Origin: Hypericum androsaemum | Taxonomy: Eukaryota > Streptophyta > Magnoliopsida > Malpighiales > Hypericaceae | Direction: 5' to 3' | DNA length: 64,000 bases | NCBI GenBank assembly: GCA_963995505.1 | Contig: OZ023182.1 | Location: forward strand, 6,130,707-6,194,706 | Part shown: positions 51,851 through 63,297 of the stretch, piece by piece | How the letters are laid out: each line of letters starts with the position of its first letter | Numbering within the stretch: position 1 is the first letter of the stretch | Notes under the pieces: generated by a model | What the model was told of the DNA's origin: nothing | Seen by the model: only the letters and a program-made list of their open reading frames with translations | Database searches by the model: none | Translations under genes and position numbers: made by a program

Positions 51851-53092
51851 ATGAGCTACATTGATTCTAGGCAACCTCTGATGCCTCAGCAGCATCAGTA
51901 TATACCTGGCAGCGATGCAATTGGTATCCGGCCGCAAGTCCAAGCCAATGGCAACGAACATTCCGACACATCATCGGAATATGATCAACACCCTCCAATA
52001 AAGAGGCCAAGAATCTTTGACGATGCCAGCAGCAACAACTTCAATGCCTCGCATAGTGTTCCTGTCAATCGAGGGACAGCTAACATCTTTTTCAAGACTA
52101 GATTCTGTGCCAAATTTAAGGCTGGTGCTTGTAGGAACGGTGAGAATTGCAACTTTGCTCATGGGATGCAAGACCTGAGGCAACCACCTCATAATTGGCA
52201 GGAAATCACGGGTGCCAGTGTTTGCATTGAGGAGGATAGGCCGACGGGTAATTGGGAAGATGATCAGAGAATAATCCACAAGATGAAGTTGTGTAAGAAG
52301 TTTATTAACGGGGAGGAGTGCCCTTATGGTGACAGGTGCAGCTTCCTGCATGAATTTCCGTCGAAGTTCAGGGAGTACAGAGAGAATTCCAGGGAGGAAA
52401 TGGTTAGGTACAGAGAGAATTCCAGGGAGAACTCTGCCATTAGTATTGGTACTTCGGGGCCTCCAATGGGACATGGGAACAATGGTTCCTTCGTAGTTGC
52501 CGGTGATGTTAACAGGTCAGGGATCAGCCCTGGTTTCGACGCTGCTAGAGCAAACATGAAACCTGTGTATTGGAAGACCAAGTTGTGTACCAAGTTTGAG
52601 ATTACTGGTCACTGCCCATTTGGTGATAAATGCCACTTTGCTCATGGACTTCCAGGTCTGATTCACTTGAACTGCTTTGGTTGGTGTGCTGTCTGTTTAA
52701 TTGTTCTGGCCGCTTTGCTTCTCTTTGGTAGTTTTTAGTTTGTAGAGCACTTGTCCGTCTTCACATTGGCAATCTCAATATCTCTTGGATTGTAAAACTT
52801 TCTTTTACTGCTGGTGACTCACTGGTATTTTTGTCTTCGTGAAAAAGCAGAATTGCAAGTTTCCAGTGGGGAGGTGGGAAATGCAGGCTCAGTTTTGACC
52901 AACCAACCTTCTTTACTTCCCGGTAATACATCTCCAAGGAAGAGTATGAATGTATATTCTTCAACCGAAGAAGGCTTGGGCAGAAGGTGCTTCCTGAAGT
53001 TGAAAGACCACAAGAAACTGAATACGATCTATGCCGATTGGCCTGACGATTTACCATTTATGCAAAACTCCTCGAACCATGTCGAGGGCTGA
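51851..53092 (+). CDS. Zinc finger CCCH domain protein with three fingers
   Basis: Two exons join in frame (51851-52655 and 52851-53092), giving 348 residues. CCCH proteins of this layout usually bind RNA. The fingers are C86-x7-C94-x5-C100-x3-H104, C148-x8-C157-x5-C163-x3-H167 and C246-x8-C255-x5-C261-x3-H265; the first has x7 where the other two have x8. Between fingers two and three, EYRENSREEMVRYRENSREN is a short internal repeat. PPIKRPR (48-54) may be a nuclear localisation signal. The intron cuts a codon just after finger three. The exact orthologue and RNA targets are unknown. Confidence 0.92.
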
Positions 53093-53699
53093 GGTCCGAG
53101 TGTTGTATTCAACACATTCATATTCTTATTCCTCTTTCACTCGCAAATAAGGCAGGGAATTCTTGCAGGCCTGGTCTTGTGAGTGTCTGGCCTAGGTGTG
53201 CGTGCGCATTCATTCATTTTTGTCAAATTTTGTTCTCCTCTTCTCCCTATTTTGGTAACGGGGGAGCTGTTGCTTTGCTTCTCCATTCTTTTTCCACCAG
53301 GAAGTTGCTTGTGATCCTGGACTTGCTATACAATATAATGCCTTTCAAGGAAATGAAGGAATTGATCAAACAGAAAATCTGTTTCCTGTTTGAAACTTGC
53401 AATCGACTCTGGACTTTCTCTAGCTCATGTCTCTCTGCTTCATTATATATATGCCACCACCCTCGTATGTGGTTTAGTCGGGCTGGTAAGAGTTTTTGCT
53501 TTGAAAAAGAAAAAAGTAAACCTGAAACCCAGTTCACTGCGTATACTGTATCCATAAAATGCAACAAATCAGAAAAAGAGAATTACGCATTGCTTAGTAC
53601 AAGAGAGAGATTTTTTTTCGGTGCGAAAATTTTTAATATAATATTAGAACTAATTAATTTCGTTCCTATTATTATGTTTGCATGGCGCGTGGATTGAGT
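53093..53699. other. 3' UTR and intergenic DNA
   Basis: Likely CCCH 3' UTR to about 53460. No gene is supported after that. Confidence 0.5.
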
Positions 53700-53947
53700 C
53701 TGGAGTGAAGGACCATTTCAAACTGTTTGGACTGAAGGTACTGATAATGACATGCTCTGGTTACGACAATAGCATGTTCGGTTACTGATAATGACATGAT
53801 GTTACGACAATCACATGCCTCATTATTGATACTGACATGTCGGTGCACACACTTTTTTTCATTTTGGTCTTTATTTTTTAACTAATTTACAAAAATATCC
53901 CTATATGTCCTTTAATTCAAGCGATTCAGAATGAGACCCAATCCGAG
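53700..53947. mobile_element. Partial copy of the GGCATGCC palindromic element
   Basis: Aligns by eye with the right half of the element at 10218-10695: GTTTGGACTGAAGG, several CATG-containing ~22-bp units, GACATGTCGG, a TTTT/ATTTTGGTCT block, and the end GACCCAATCCGAG. It is more diverged and lacks the left arm. Confidence 0.7.
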
Positions 53948-54180
53948 CCCCGCGAGCATGATCCCATTTCATCGTCTACAAATTTTAGTTGGACGCAGAG
54001 ATTATTTAACTTAACGGTAAAATTATGATTACGACGGACAGATGTCGGTGCATTAATTACTATCGGACAGCCAGATCACCAACAACAAATCTTTACTCTC
54101 TCTCTCTTCCTCCGAATAAACAAAATACGAAGGCGGAAAAAGACGGAGCCTTTTTTCACCCCAATGGTAGAAGGAGAGCC

Positions 54181-56733
54181 ATGCAATCACTCCTCTCCTA
54201 TTCTTGCTCCACGTCGACTACTCTCCTCTCCTCTCTCTCCAAGAACCTCTCTCCCCTCCGAAGAAGCTTAGCGAGGTCTCTCCCCTTCTTCTCCTCCTCC
54301 TCCTCCTCCTCGGCCACCGCCATGGCCGTACATATGAAAGCTCATGCCTTTGCAGGCAACACTTCGAAATTGAAGACCCCTAAACCCAGCGACCCTTTTT
54401 CCCCGGCCTCGGCCCTCGAGACCCTCAAGACTCGGCTTTTAGAAAGTACCCACCTTTTGTCTGCCTCTCCCAGCTTCAAAGTTCTGCCCTTTTGGAAGGG
54501 GAGGCCTTTGGCTTCCTCTGGGAGTGGGGATGATGGTGATTTGGGCCCAAAGTGGCACCTGGGTTGGATCAGTTTGTCTGATTGTAAAGGGCTGTTGGGT
54601 AGTTCTGGGGTGGAGTTGACGGAGAATAGTTTGGTTTATTTGGGTTCGAGGGATGAGGAGGATGTGGTTTACTGGGCAGTTGATGTGTCTGGTGATGAGG
54701 GTTTGGTTGCTGAATTTGGTAGCAAGCAGTATTGCTTTGTTGAGCTCAGGACGCTTATGGTGGCCACTGATTGGTCCGACGACCGGGCGATGAATGATTT
54801 GGCAATTGCTGGTCATGTAAGTTCCTTCCGCGAAATGCATTGTTTGATGTTTTCCCTCTAGGCGCTTCATTGCGCGATGCCTCGTGTGTTCCATTTGGTC
54901 GTAATACTAATAGCGAGATAGTTTACATTTTGCCTTGAATTCTATTCTAGTTCTGGTGTTGTGGTTGGTTTTGGTGTCTGGTGTGCTAAACTAGTTGAAT
55001 ATGATTGTTTCTCCCGATGGCTAGGCAAGAGCTTTACTAGAATGGTACAACATGTCACGTTATTGTGGGCATTGCGGGGGGAGTACGATTCCAAAAGATG
55101 CTGGCAGGCGGAAGATATGCTCAAATGAGCTCTGCAAAAAGATGATATACCCTCGAGTTGATCCGGTACATCCAAGTTATTGGTCTGGCTGGTGCAGATT
55201 CTAATGCCTATCGAGATCGTTTTCTGAATCCTTGCTGCGCTCATGTTCTTGCTACAGGTTGTAATTATGTTGGTTATTGATAAAGAGAATGACCACGTGC
55301 TTCTAAGCAGACAAGCTCGGTTTGTGCCACGGATGTGGAGTTGTTTAGCTGGTTTCATAGAGGTATATGTTTTTGCCTAGTTCATCTTCAGACCAAGAAT
55401 TTGAACCTTCAAAAGATGAGCTTCCCAGAAATTGGATCTTCGTACTGTCTCCTGTTCTCTCAAACGCTGACAATCTGTAATATTACTTATCTGGGTGAAC
55501 TTTCCAGCCAGGTGAAAGCTTAGAGGAAGCTGTAAGAAGAGAAACATGGGAAGAGACTGGTATTGAAGTTGAAGAAGTTGTCTATCATAGTTCTCAGCCG
55601 TGGCCTGGTACTTGTCTTTCTTCATCTCGTGGTATAATTTTTGATATTGGACTGCCACATATCTAGGGAACTCATTGTTTATACCTAGGGCGAAATAGCA
55701 GAATGCTTTGGCAAAATGTCTAGTCAACTGAAACATGAAATAGGCATGCATGATTATGCTAGTCTTTTTTCTGCAACACAATTACCCTCTTCTTTCTGTC
55801 GTAATTAGTGACTAATATTTTTGTTGCCAATTTATCTTAAACTTCTCATTGTCTTTCCTTTTAGTTGGACCGAGCAGCATACCGTGCCAGTTGATGGTGG
55901 GATTTTTCGCCTATGCAAAATCACTTGAAGTGAATGTGGATAAGTCAGAATTGGAAGGTACTCAAACCATCTTTAGTTATTCTTCTTTTCTCTTTCTTTA
56001 TGTACAGTAAAAACAGCATCGGTAGTAACTATTGCTGAAATCGGTTGTCTTTAGGCAGATTATTTCGCCGTGGTTGTTAATACGGGTCTAAGTGTTTGGA
56101 GTTGATAGAAATGATTGGGTTGAATGGCTACAACATTCTTAGGGTGGGTTTGTTATGCTTCCTTGTTCAATTCATTGGGGAAGAGGATGATAACAAGAAG
56201 TCCCTGACAAGCAGATTGAACTGGTCGTAAACTCTTCCTTGATTTAATCATTGTACCCTCTATGTTCCTCCGATGATCAAACTCCTCCATATCGATAGGG
56301 TGCATTTGTAAATATATGAACTCTGGTGGACAAGATCGAAAAGTGCCTCTCTCGAGCAAGTTTACAACGGGAGTTTATTTTATTAGAATGTCCGTTAGTA
56401 ATTAAATGAGCAGTGGTAGTAATGTGGAAATTTTCTCATGCAGATGCACAGTGGCATAGCAGGGAAGATGTCCAAAAGGCGCTAAGTTTTGCCGAATACA
56501 AGAAAGCGCAGAGAACAGCTGCTGCCAAAGTAGAACAAATGTGCAAGGGTGTTGAGAAAGGACAGAACTTGTCGGCTGATTTCAACGTGGAAAGTGGGGA
56601 ACTTGCTCCAATGTTTTTCCCTGGCCCTTTCGCAATAGCTCATCACCTTATCTCTTCTTGGGTCGGTAGAGGTTCAACAATCGGCGCGGAAGCTGTAGCA
56701 AAGGAACCAAGCTCTTCCCTTTCAACTTTATGA
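54181..56733 (+). CDS. NUDX19: Nudix hydrolase, NUDX19-like (NADH/NADPH pyrophosphatase)
   Basis: Six exons join in frame: 54181-54816, 55025-55165, 55258-55362, 55508-55607, 55865-55957 and 56444-56733, giving 454 residues. The family hydrolyses NAD(P)H to NMNH plus AMP-type products, affecting NADPH levels and redox signalling in chloroplasts or peroxisomes. Residues 1-50 are Ser/Leu/Arg-rich, like a chloroplast transit peptide. A zinc ribbon has C226, C229, C244 and C249. The Nudix box spans G291-x5-E297-x7-R305-E306-x2-E309-E310-x-G312. The C-terminus is STL, only weakly like a peroxisomal PTS1 signal. A second in-frame ATG at about 54322 could give a form without the leader. Confidence 0.93.
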
Positions 56734-57345
56734 CAGTCGGAGCCGCTCTCAAGCATTGGTTTCATTATTCAGGCAAAATCCTGTATTATACACGTTCACT
56801 ACACTCTTTTTTTTTCCCTAATAATCTTGAAAACAAAGGAGAAGTGGGCACCCTTCATTCCCCATGGGAGATCACTTCTGAGAATAAATGCGTGATTTAA
56901 TTGGTTTTTTTTTACTTGAAAATGTTGGACAGATTGCATTCTCCTCTTTACATAATCTAGAGAGAGTAACTTACTAGTGAGTAGAGGGGAATTCATCTAT
57001 AGTTCTTCTAGAGGTTGTTCTCCTCTCCTTTTTAGTCTACTCATTGCAAGCATTATGTTGCTTCACCTTAATGCCAAATATAACTTCATCTCTTGCTATG
57101 GACTCGTGCTGTTCAGAACCACGCCCATTTCCTTTTTAAGTTTCCGCCTTGAGCTACGCTTCGAGGTCCAGAATTAATGTCTCTTATCGATTCGGGAGGA
57201 CTGTCCAGGGTAGCAAGGAAGATGGTGGCGGCCACGACCGGAATGAAGAATCAGGTTCTATCGACAGTCTGCCATTAGGAACTTCTCCAGGTCTTCTGTG
57301 CCTTTAAGCTACTAGTGTATTGTTGCTGATGCTGTGCTTTTTTTT
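56734..57345. other. Convergent 3' intergenic region
   Basis: NUDX19-like (plus) and the racemase-like gene (minus) end tail to tail here. Only 3' UTRs are expected. Confidence 0.55.
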
Positions 57346-58492
57346 TCATGTATGCTTGTGTATCTTTCCTGCATCTTTAGCCCACATTATTGTCGACCTA
57401 GCCAAGGAATCCATCGGGTCTATGCACCTTTTAAGAAGAGGATCGTCGTGGGGGAGAAGACCTCGAAGTTCATCCGAAGCAAGGATTACAGTGTTTACTG
57501 CCTTTACTAGTAGAAGATGGATGGCTATACTTACGAGGTTCCTTGCTCCTACCTTGTCCTTTCTGTTCAAGGCTTCATATGCAGGAGTCAGTATACGATC
57601 CATTGTCGCCTTATCTGGCAACACGACTTCAAAGCCCTGCAAAACGGTTATGATCATCGTTGAAATCATTAGTCCGCAAGCAAACGATCAAATGGAACCA
57701 CGGGCTCCGCAGGCATTTGCAGAAACATGAATGTGTAACCATCATCTGCTAGTACCATTGCTTTACCTGACCCTGCAACTTGTCCTGATAAAACTTCGCG
57801 GATGGCCATGAATCTGCAGCTAATATTCCGACCCTTACACGGTTGCTCCCTGCTTCAATTGGCCTCAACTTGGCTGCCTCGAGCTCGCGGGCAACACAAT
57901 CACCGATATGAAGAAAAGGAAGCAAACATCCCTCGGAGACCTCACTGTGCCATGTATGAGAAAGATGGCATGGCATCACTATACACTGTGCGCCAGACTT
58001 CTCAAGGAACTCCCTTTTGTGCTTCAGATTCTCGACGACGACAGGGCCTTGCGTTGAATGAGCATCCCATTTAACCGAGTGACCGTTACTCACATGGAGC
58101 GGCATTCCTGACAGAGACGGTTCGCTGCAGACGACAAAAGGTAGGCACTCTTCTTCACCATCTTTGGCACTCCACCAAGCTAACTTTTCAAGGAAAGTGA
58201 GAGTAGTCAAGTCTGAGAACCCTCCTATGATGCCAACCGTATTAGCTCGAGTGCTGATCAGGGGACGAAGCCCGTGGTTGCCGTGCGGAGCGAGTCCCGA
58301 AACTTTAATGGAAAAGGATGGACTCCTACTCTCTTCGGTCTGCAGCGGAACCGAAGAGAAGCGAGCAGCCATCGACGACAGACTTGTTCTCGGTCCATAC
58401 TGCTTCCTGTGCTTGTTACTTGCGACAGTGTCTGAAACAACTGGAGGGTAGTGCCTCTCATGGTGAGCAATTCTCATGACCCCTTCAAACAT
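57346..58492 (-). CDS. Aspartate/glutamate racemase-like protein
   Basis: Two exons join in frame (58492-57767 and 57636-57346), giving 338 residues from the first ATG. A TTTGTAG splice-acceptor-like site just upstream (58538-58544) suggests an intron in the 5' UTR, so I did not extend the start. The Asp/Glu racemase superfamily uses two cysteines. Seen are a serine-rich N-terminal ~60 residues that may be a transit peptide, then NTVGIIGGFSDLTTLTFLEK (fold start), the first active-site region QCIVMPCHLSHTW with its cysteine, and RVGILAADSWPSAKFYQDKL. Where racemases have G-C-T-E, this protein reads ASDEL, so the second cysteine is replaced. Catalysis may differ from true racemases. A FEVVLPDK-to-DPLLKRCIDPMDSL C-terminal half completes the fold. 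Confidence 0.9.
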
Positions 58493-58552
58493 CCCTTTGC
58501 TAGTCTTTCTCGCAATACATACAACTCTCTTATCAAACCTACAAACAAGCAA

Positions 58553-59945
58553 CTTGGTGAGAAAAAAAACTCATCTTGAAAGAACCCGACAAGAGCCAAA
58601 GGGTACTGGATCACACAAAAAGACGTATATGAATTGACGAAAATCAACTTAAATAGGGAGCCAACAAAGAGCAATTGCGGCCAGAAGCTTGTGGGATTTT
58701 CTTCTGGGTCAGATGAGGACAGGGCCCTGTAATATCTCTCTGTAGTGGCGGAATTGGAAGATCAATCATGGGGAGACAAAGGTTTCAGCCATTGGAGTCA
58801 TGGATCACATCAGATATATATCAAGCCATATGGAGACAAAATATATATATATATATATATGGTGCCCAAAGTCTCATTTGGGGACAGTAGTGGTCATATC
58901 TTCATAAATAATATGAGTGTTCGAGACTCACCACTTTCACTAAAAAAAAACTGACGATATCACCCAAGCTTGGACGTACGACGATCCAAGCTCTGGAAGC
59001 CAATGTTCGAATCTGACCCCGACTTCGCCTAGATCCGATCAGCCCCTGATGAAGCTCGTCGACGACGGGTTCGGATTCATTATTGTCCTCACTGAAATGG
59101 ATCAAGTCATTATATTTATAGACACGGTTTTTAATGACTGTCAGATCTGTAGACACGATTTTTAATGAAATTTGATGTTCTAAACGAAATTCCCTTCGTG
59201 GAGACGACTTTTATGTTGTCCCTACTTAATCTAAAACCGTTGACGACCGGTGACCACTAACCAGCTAACACGACCGGGCAAAAGATACAGTAAGTACACC
59301 GAGTGATTTGGCATGAAAGTGTAGTTTGCCGATACAAAGGTGATGGGATGGGACCTAAGTATTATATTCAGCGATTAACATAAGAAGTCACTGTCACTGT
59401 CTCATTGCCAGGTGTAAAACCTTTGGTCGCTCTTCAAATTAATTGGTATTTGGACTTGGAAATGCAACCAATGGCGGGTAGACAGGGGAGTTTTACTTGT
59501 CCGTTTTGTAGGTTTGTCCCTATTGGTATGATTCATTCTCGTATGTATGGTACGATCCAGTTGTCCTCCGTCCATTTGAAGACTCGTGGATTTCTGATTT
59601 CTTTTCGGAAAAGATAGACACGGATGAATGTACGTACGGTCACTATTGATATATGATCGTACCAGTTATAGCTTTGAAGTTGGATCCAGTTGTTTTAGTT
59701 TAATATCGAAATGTTGAATAATTCGAGGATGATAATCAAATTTGGTATGTAAAAGAAAAAGTTAGTTTTTTGAATTATGTCCGAATCTGAATATTATGTT
59801 GTTTGGATCAAATTTGAAACAAAGTTTTAATGGTCATTCTAAAATTTAGTAACTTGAGCCATGCCTAAAAGGTATGATATCTCAACAATTTTGTTAACAA
59901 ACACTCGTTTCACCAATTTGAACCAAGTGAGCTTATTTTAGGAGT
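58553..59945. other. Upstream/intergenic DNA
   Basis: Probably the racemase-like promoter and 5' UTR to about 58750. A (TA)n tract lies at 58844-58860. No other gene is supported. Confidence 0.5.
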
Positions 59946-60850
59946 AATTAACAGAAAATTTTATATTGGTCCTTATATACCAAAGTATGTCTCGACCAAT
60001 CCATGAATTATATGTGGATAAGTGGGGTCTTTCATTAGTCCATGCATATATGATCTAATTATGGAATATAATAAGCAATTAATGGAAATAGAGTCTCAAA
60101 AGAAGTATTTATTAAAAAATTAAACATAATTCTCTGAGCAACTACGTTACCTTTTGTACTGCTCGGAAAAGGGATTCACTAAAATTTTCCACGATGAACT
60201 CACCGTAAGCTTTTGCAGGAGTGTCCTCCTAGATGGATTTTAATTACAAAAATCATCGTGTATTACAATAAGTTGGATGATATATCAATAAAGGTATTTT
60301 TCTTAATTTCTAGTATTTATAGTCGAGAAATATATGACTTTATTTAGATGATGGCTATGCCTTTTTTATTCGAAAAGTTACTAAAAACTTTATTTAAAAA
60401 AATACAAACCGGACAAAATCTAATTAGTACCGCAAGGTACCTTGATTTGTTTTTATGCTATAAAACATGGACTTCTAGTGTGCATGTTAAATGCATTTAT
60501 TAATAAGAACTCCAAACTGGAGACCAGCACAAATTCACTAATAGTTACATTTTTTATAGGTCTGATAGTTGCATACGAGCAACATAAAGAAGTCTTGATG
60601 CCGAAACAATGTTTGAGAAGATATTACTAGTCGAAATTCCACTTAATTTGTTTACACTAATTACTATGGCTTTATATATATTTTGTGCGATGGATTAGTA
60701 TGGCTTTACTGGTTACATAATCATGATTACGTTTTTAATAATGATTTTTTTGAGACTCTATTTCCATTAATTGCATATTATATTTCATAATTAGATCATA
60801 TATGCATGGACTAATGAAAGGCCCCACTTATCTACATGTAATTTATTGAT

Positions 60851-61757
60851 GGGAAAAGTCCACTTTAGTACCCTGTGGTATCGCGAAAAATCCCGTCAGT
60901 ACCCTGTGGTTTAAAACGTAACAATTGAGTCATACTTATTCCAATTAATATCAATTAGAGGCCCGGGCAGCTGCCCGGACCTGCCCGAACCTATCCGACC
61001 GCTGTCCGGGCCACGTGGCCAGCCACGTCACCAAATTTTGATGACGTGGCGCCACGTGGAGAGGAGGAGGAGGAGGGCGCGGGGAGGAGGAGGAGGACGC
61101 GGGGGGAGGAGGAGGAGGAGGAAGCGGGGGAGGAGGAGGAGGACGCGGGGGGAGGAGGAGGAGGAGGAGGAGGAGGAGGACGCGGGGGGGGGAGGAGGAG
61201 GAGGACGCGGGGAGGAGGAGGACGCGGGGAGGAGGAGGAGGAGGAGGACGCGGGGAGGAGGAGGAGGACGCGGGGGGAGGAGGAGGAGGAGGAGGACGCG
61301 GGGGGAGGAGGAGGAGGAGGAGGACGCGGGGGGAGGAGGAGGAGGAGGAAGCGGGGGAAGGAGGAGGAGGAGGAGGAGGAGGAGGACGCGGGGGGAGGGG
61401 GAGGAGGAGAAGGAGGACGCGGGGGGGAGGGGGAGGAGGAGGCGGGGGGAGGAGGAGGAGGAGTACGCGGGAGGAGGAGGAGGGGAGGAGGCGGAGGAGG
61501 AGGCGGAGGAGGGGAGGAGGCGGAGGAGGAGGAGGAGGAGGAGGATGTCCACGTGGTGCCACGTCATCAAAATTTGGTGACGTGGCTGGCCACGTGGCCC
61601 GGGCAGCGGTCGGATAGGTTCGGGCAGGTCCGGGCAGCTGCCCGGGCCTCTAATTGATGTTAATTGGAATAAGTATGACTCAATTGATACGTTTTAAACC
61701 ACAGGGTACTGACGGGATTTTTCGCGATACCACAGGGTACTTAAGTGCACTTTTCCC
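60851..61757. mobile_element. Non-autonomous Mutator-like foldback element, copy 2
   Basis: Same family as 8547-9446: ~208-bp TIRs (60851-61058 and 61549-61757) begin GGGAAAAGTCCACTTT and differ from each other at about six positions. A perfect 9-bp duplication, TTTATTGAT, flanks it (60842-60850 and 61758-61766). The ~490-bp core is (GGA)n broken by GACGCGGGG blocks, i.e. reversed relative to copy 1. No transposase is encoded. Confidence 0.95.
61059..61548. repeat. Homopurine (GGA)n core with GACGCGGGG interruptions
   Basis: About 490 bp of almost pure purine trinucleotide repeat. CG-containing blocks recur every ~20-40 bp. Confidence 0.95.
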
Positions 61758-62214
61758 TTTATTGATTGGTAGAGACATAACAAGTCATCAAATGACTTAG
61801 TATGTAGGGACCAACATAAAGTTTTACGTAACTAAGTAAATTGGGAATGGGAAATTTTATAATAGTTCATCCACACATATGTTATGTTATAGCTCGACCT
61901 TGGATTGGGTGCGGGCAACGGCGGGCCTCCAGCACCTGCTGCGGAGGCCTGCGTGTCAGACGTTTTCTTAATTTTTTTAAAAGTGGTAAATGTTACTTTG
62001 GTACCTAATATTTTTACGCAATATTATTTTTGTACATTTAAATTTTCTTATTTTAGCCGACAATTTTTTTAAAAGTTTTTGGGACTATAACTAATAAAAC
62101 TCGACGGACCATAATTTTTGACTCGTTTAGAATTTTTGCTATTATAATATATTTTCTGAAAGAGAATTTAACAATCTACACGAATTACTTTGTCTTTTGA
62201 AAATCGATGTGTCA

Positions 62215-62475
62215 TTGGGATATGTCGTTAGGAAAATTTTGATGTGTCATTGCAAATTTTGATGTGCTGTTTGGATGTGCCGTTGAAAAACCTGATTCGT
62301 CGTTGTAATTTTTGCGTTGAAAAACTTGATGTGCTGTTGAAAATTGATGTGTCGTTGTGATTTTGCCGTTGAAAAACTTGATGTGCCATTGAAAATTGAT
62401 GTGCCGTTGTGATTTTGCCGTTAAAAAAATTGATGTCCCGTTGAAAAACTTGATATGCCGTTGAAATAAGACTTC
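62215..62475. repeat. ~52-bp compound tandem repeat
   Basis: Repeated blocks of TTGATGTGCCGTTG, TGATTTTGCCGTTGAAAAAC and variants occur head to tail, about four to five times, with the shorter TTGATGTG(C/T)C(G/A)TTG subunit recurring within. Confidence 0.85.
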
Positions 62476-62485
62476 AACGACAATT

Positions 62486-62690
62486 AAAATGTACGAAAAT
62501 AAAATTGCGTAAAAATATTCATACCAAAATGAAGTTTAGCCGTACTTGAAAAAAAAAATGTATGAAAATAAAATTGTGTAAAAAATTTCAATACCAAAAT
62601 AAAATTTAGCCATTACTGGAAAAAAATTAAAATGTACGAAAATGAAATCACTATAAATATCAATATCAAAGTGAAATTTAGCCAAATAGG
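62486..62690. repeat. ~71-bp tandem repeat, three copies
   Basis: Three copies run from AAAATGTACGAAAAT through TACCAAAAT to AATTTAGCC, starting near 62488, 62556 and 62630. The last is most diverged. An inverted copy lies at about 61985-62050. Confidence 0.85.
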
Positions 62691-62802
62691 GAGGGGCGGG
62701 CTTTTTTAGTTATCAGATTGGTGCTGCAGGGGGTCCAAGAACACCCAATCCAACCTGCAACATGGTTAGGATACAAAATTTACTTTTCCTCTTTAAATTT
62801 TA

Positions 62803-63150
62803 GGAGAAATTACTCTCAAACCATTGGTATTTGGTATATTTTGTGCTTAACCCATGTATTCTGATAATCAATTAAAAACTCCCCATAGTTTGGCAGAATT
62901 ATACCCTGGGGCCCTTGAAGCTGGAATCAGAGTTGTCCTCCGGCGAGAAGCCACAACACAAATACTCCTACTTAAAAAAAATTTTGGGCAATTTTGGGGC
63001 GACCGTTGACTTTTGCGTTGACCGGTCGCCACCGCCAGAAATACGCGGCAGCTGGCCATGGCGCGGCCGCCACCGGATCCCGGCAACCTCCCGGTGCACC
63101 CCTCGTCAAGTTTTTCGAGTGGGTACCCTGGATTAGTCCCGGAAAACTAA
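62803..63150. other. Possible Mutator-like left end and leader of the terminal ORF
   Basis: GGAGAAATTACTCTCAAA at 62803 resembles the end of the element at 24615 (GGGGAAATTACTCTCAAA). From ~62890 the sequence becomes GC-rich, leading into the open frame. It may be the 5' part of a transposon that extends beyond the window. Confidence 0.45.
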
Positions 63151-63297
63151 TCTACGTTTTTGGGTTTTCCGGGTACTGTTCACCACCATCTCCAGGCGGC
63201 GCCACCGCTGGACCTCCGACCGGCGCTCCATTCCCATGATGCTCGCCTGTCCCCGGCGACCCTTCCCACGTCGGCCCTTTTCCCTCGGACTCCACCG

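Larger units (their letters stand above)
59950..61830. mobile_element. Older inverted-repeat element, interrupted by a Mutator-like element
   Basis: The left arm (about 59950-60103) and the right arm (60745-60850 continued at 61767-61830) are inverted copies. They share GAGACTCTATTTCCATTAAT, TAGATCATATATGCATGGAC and TAATGAAAG, and after the insertion, GATTGGT and GACCAA-type blocks. Without the nested element it would be ~965 bp. Ends and target duplication were not resolved, so the superfamily is unknown. Confidence 0.8.
61899..62754. mobile_element. TIR unit filled with tandem repeats
   Basis: The left end CTTGGATTGGGTG pairs with the right end CACCCAATCCAA, and GC-rich sequence with CTGCTGCGG / CTGCAGCACC lies inside each end. 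An inverted match also links 61985-62050 with the tandem copies at 62486-62690. No clear target duplication was found. The TTGGATTGGGT end resembles those of the elements at 10218 and 53947, hinting at one superfamily. Confidence 0.6.

Noticed and set aside
58493..58552. Extending the racemase-like start upstream to 58552
   Set aside because: That start would be TTG, and a splice-acceptor-like TTTGTAG lies in it; the first ATG is at 58492.
59405..59617. 70-codon frame with a CPFC motif
   Set aside because: Short, isolated, AT-rich context, no splice partners and no conserved neighbours.
61038..61657. Similar repeat-driven open frames of 180-203 codons
   Set aside because: Same cause: a homopurine trinucleotide core between inverted repeats.
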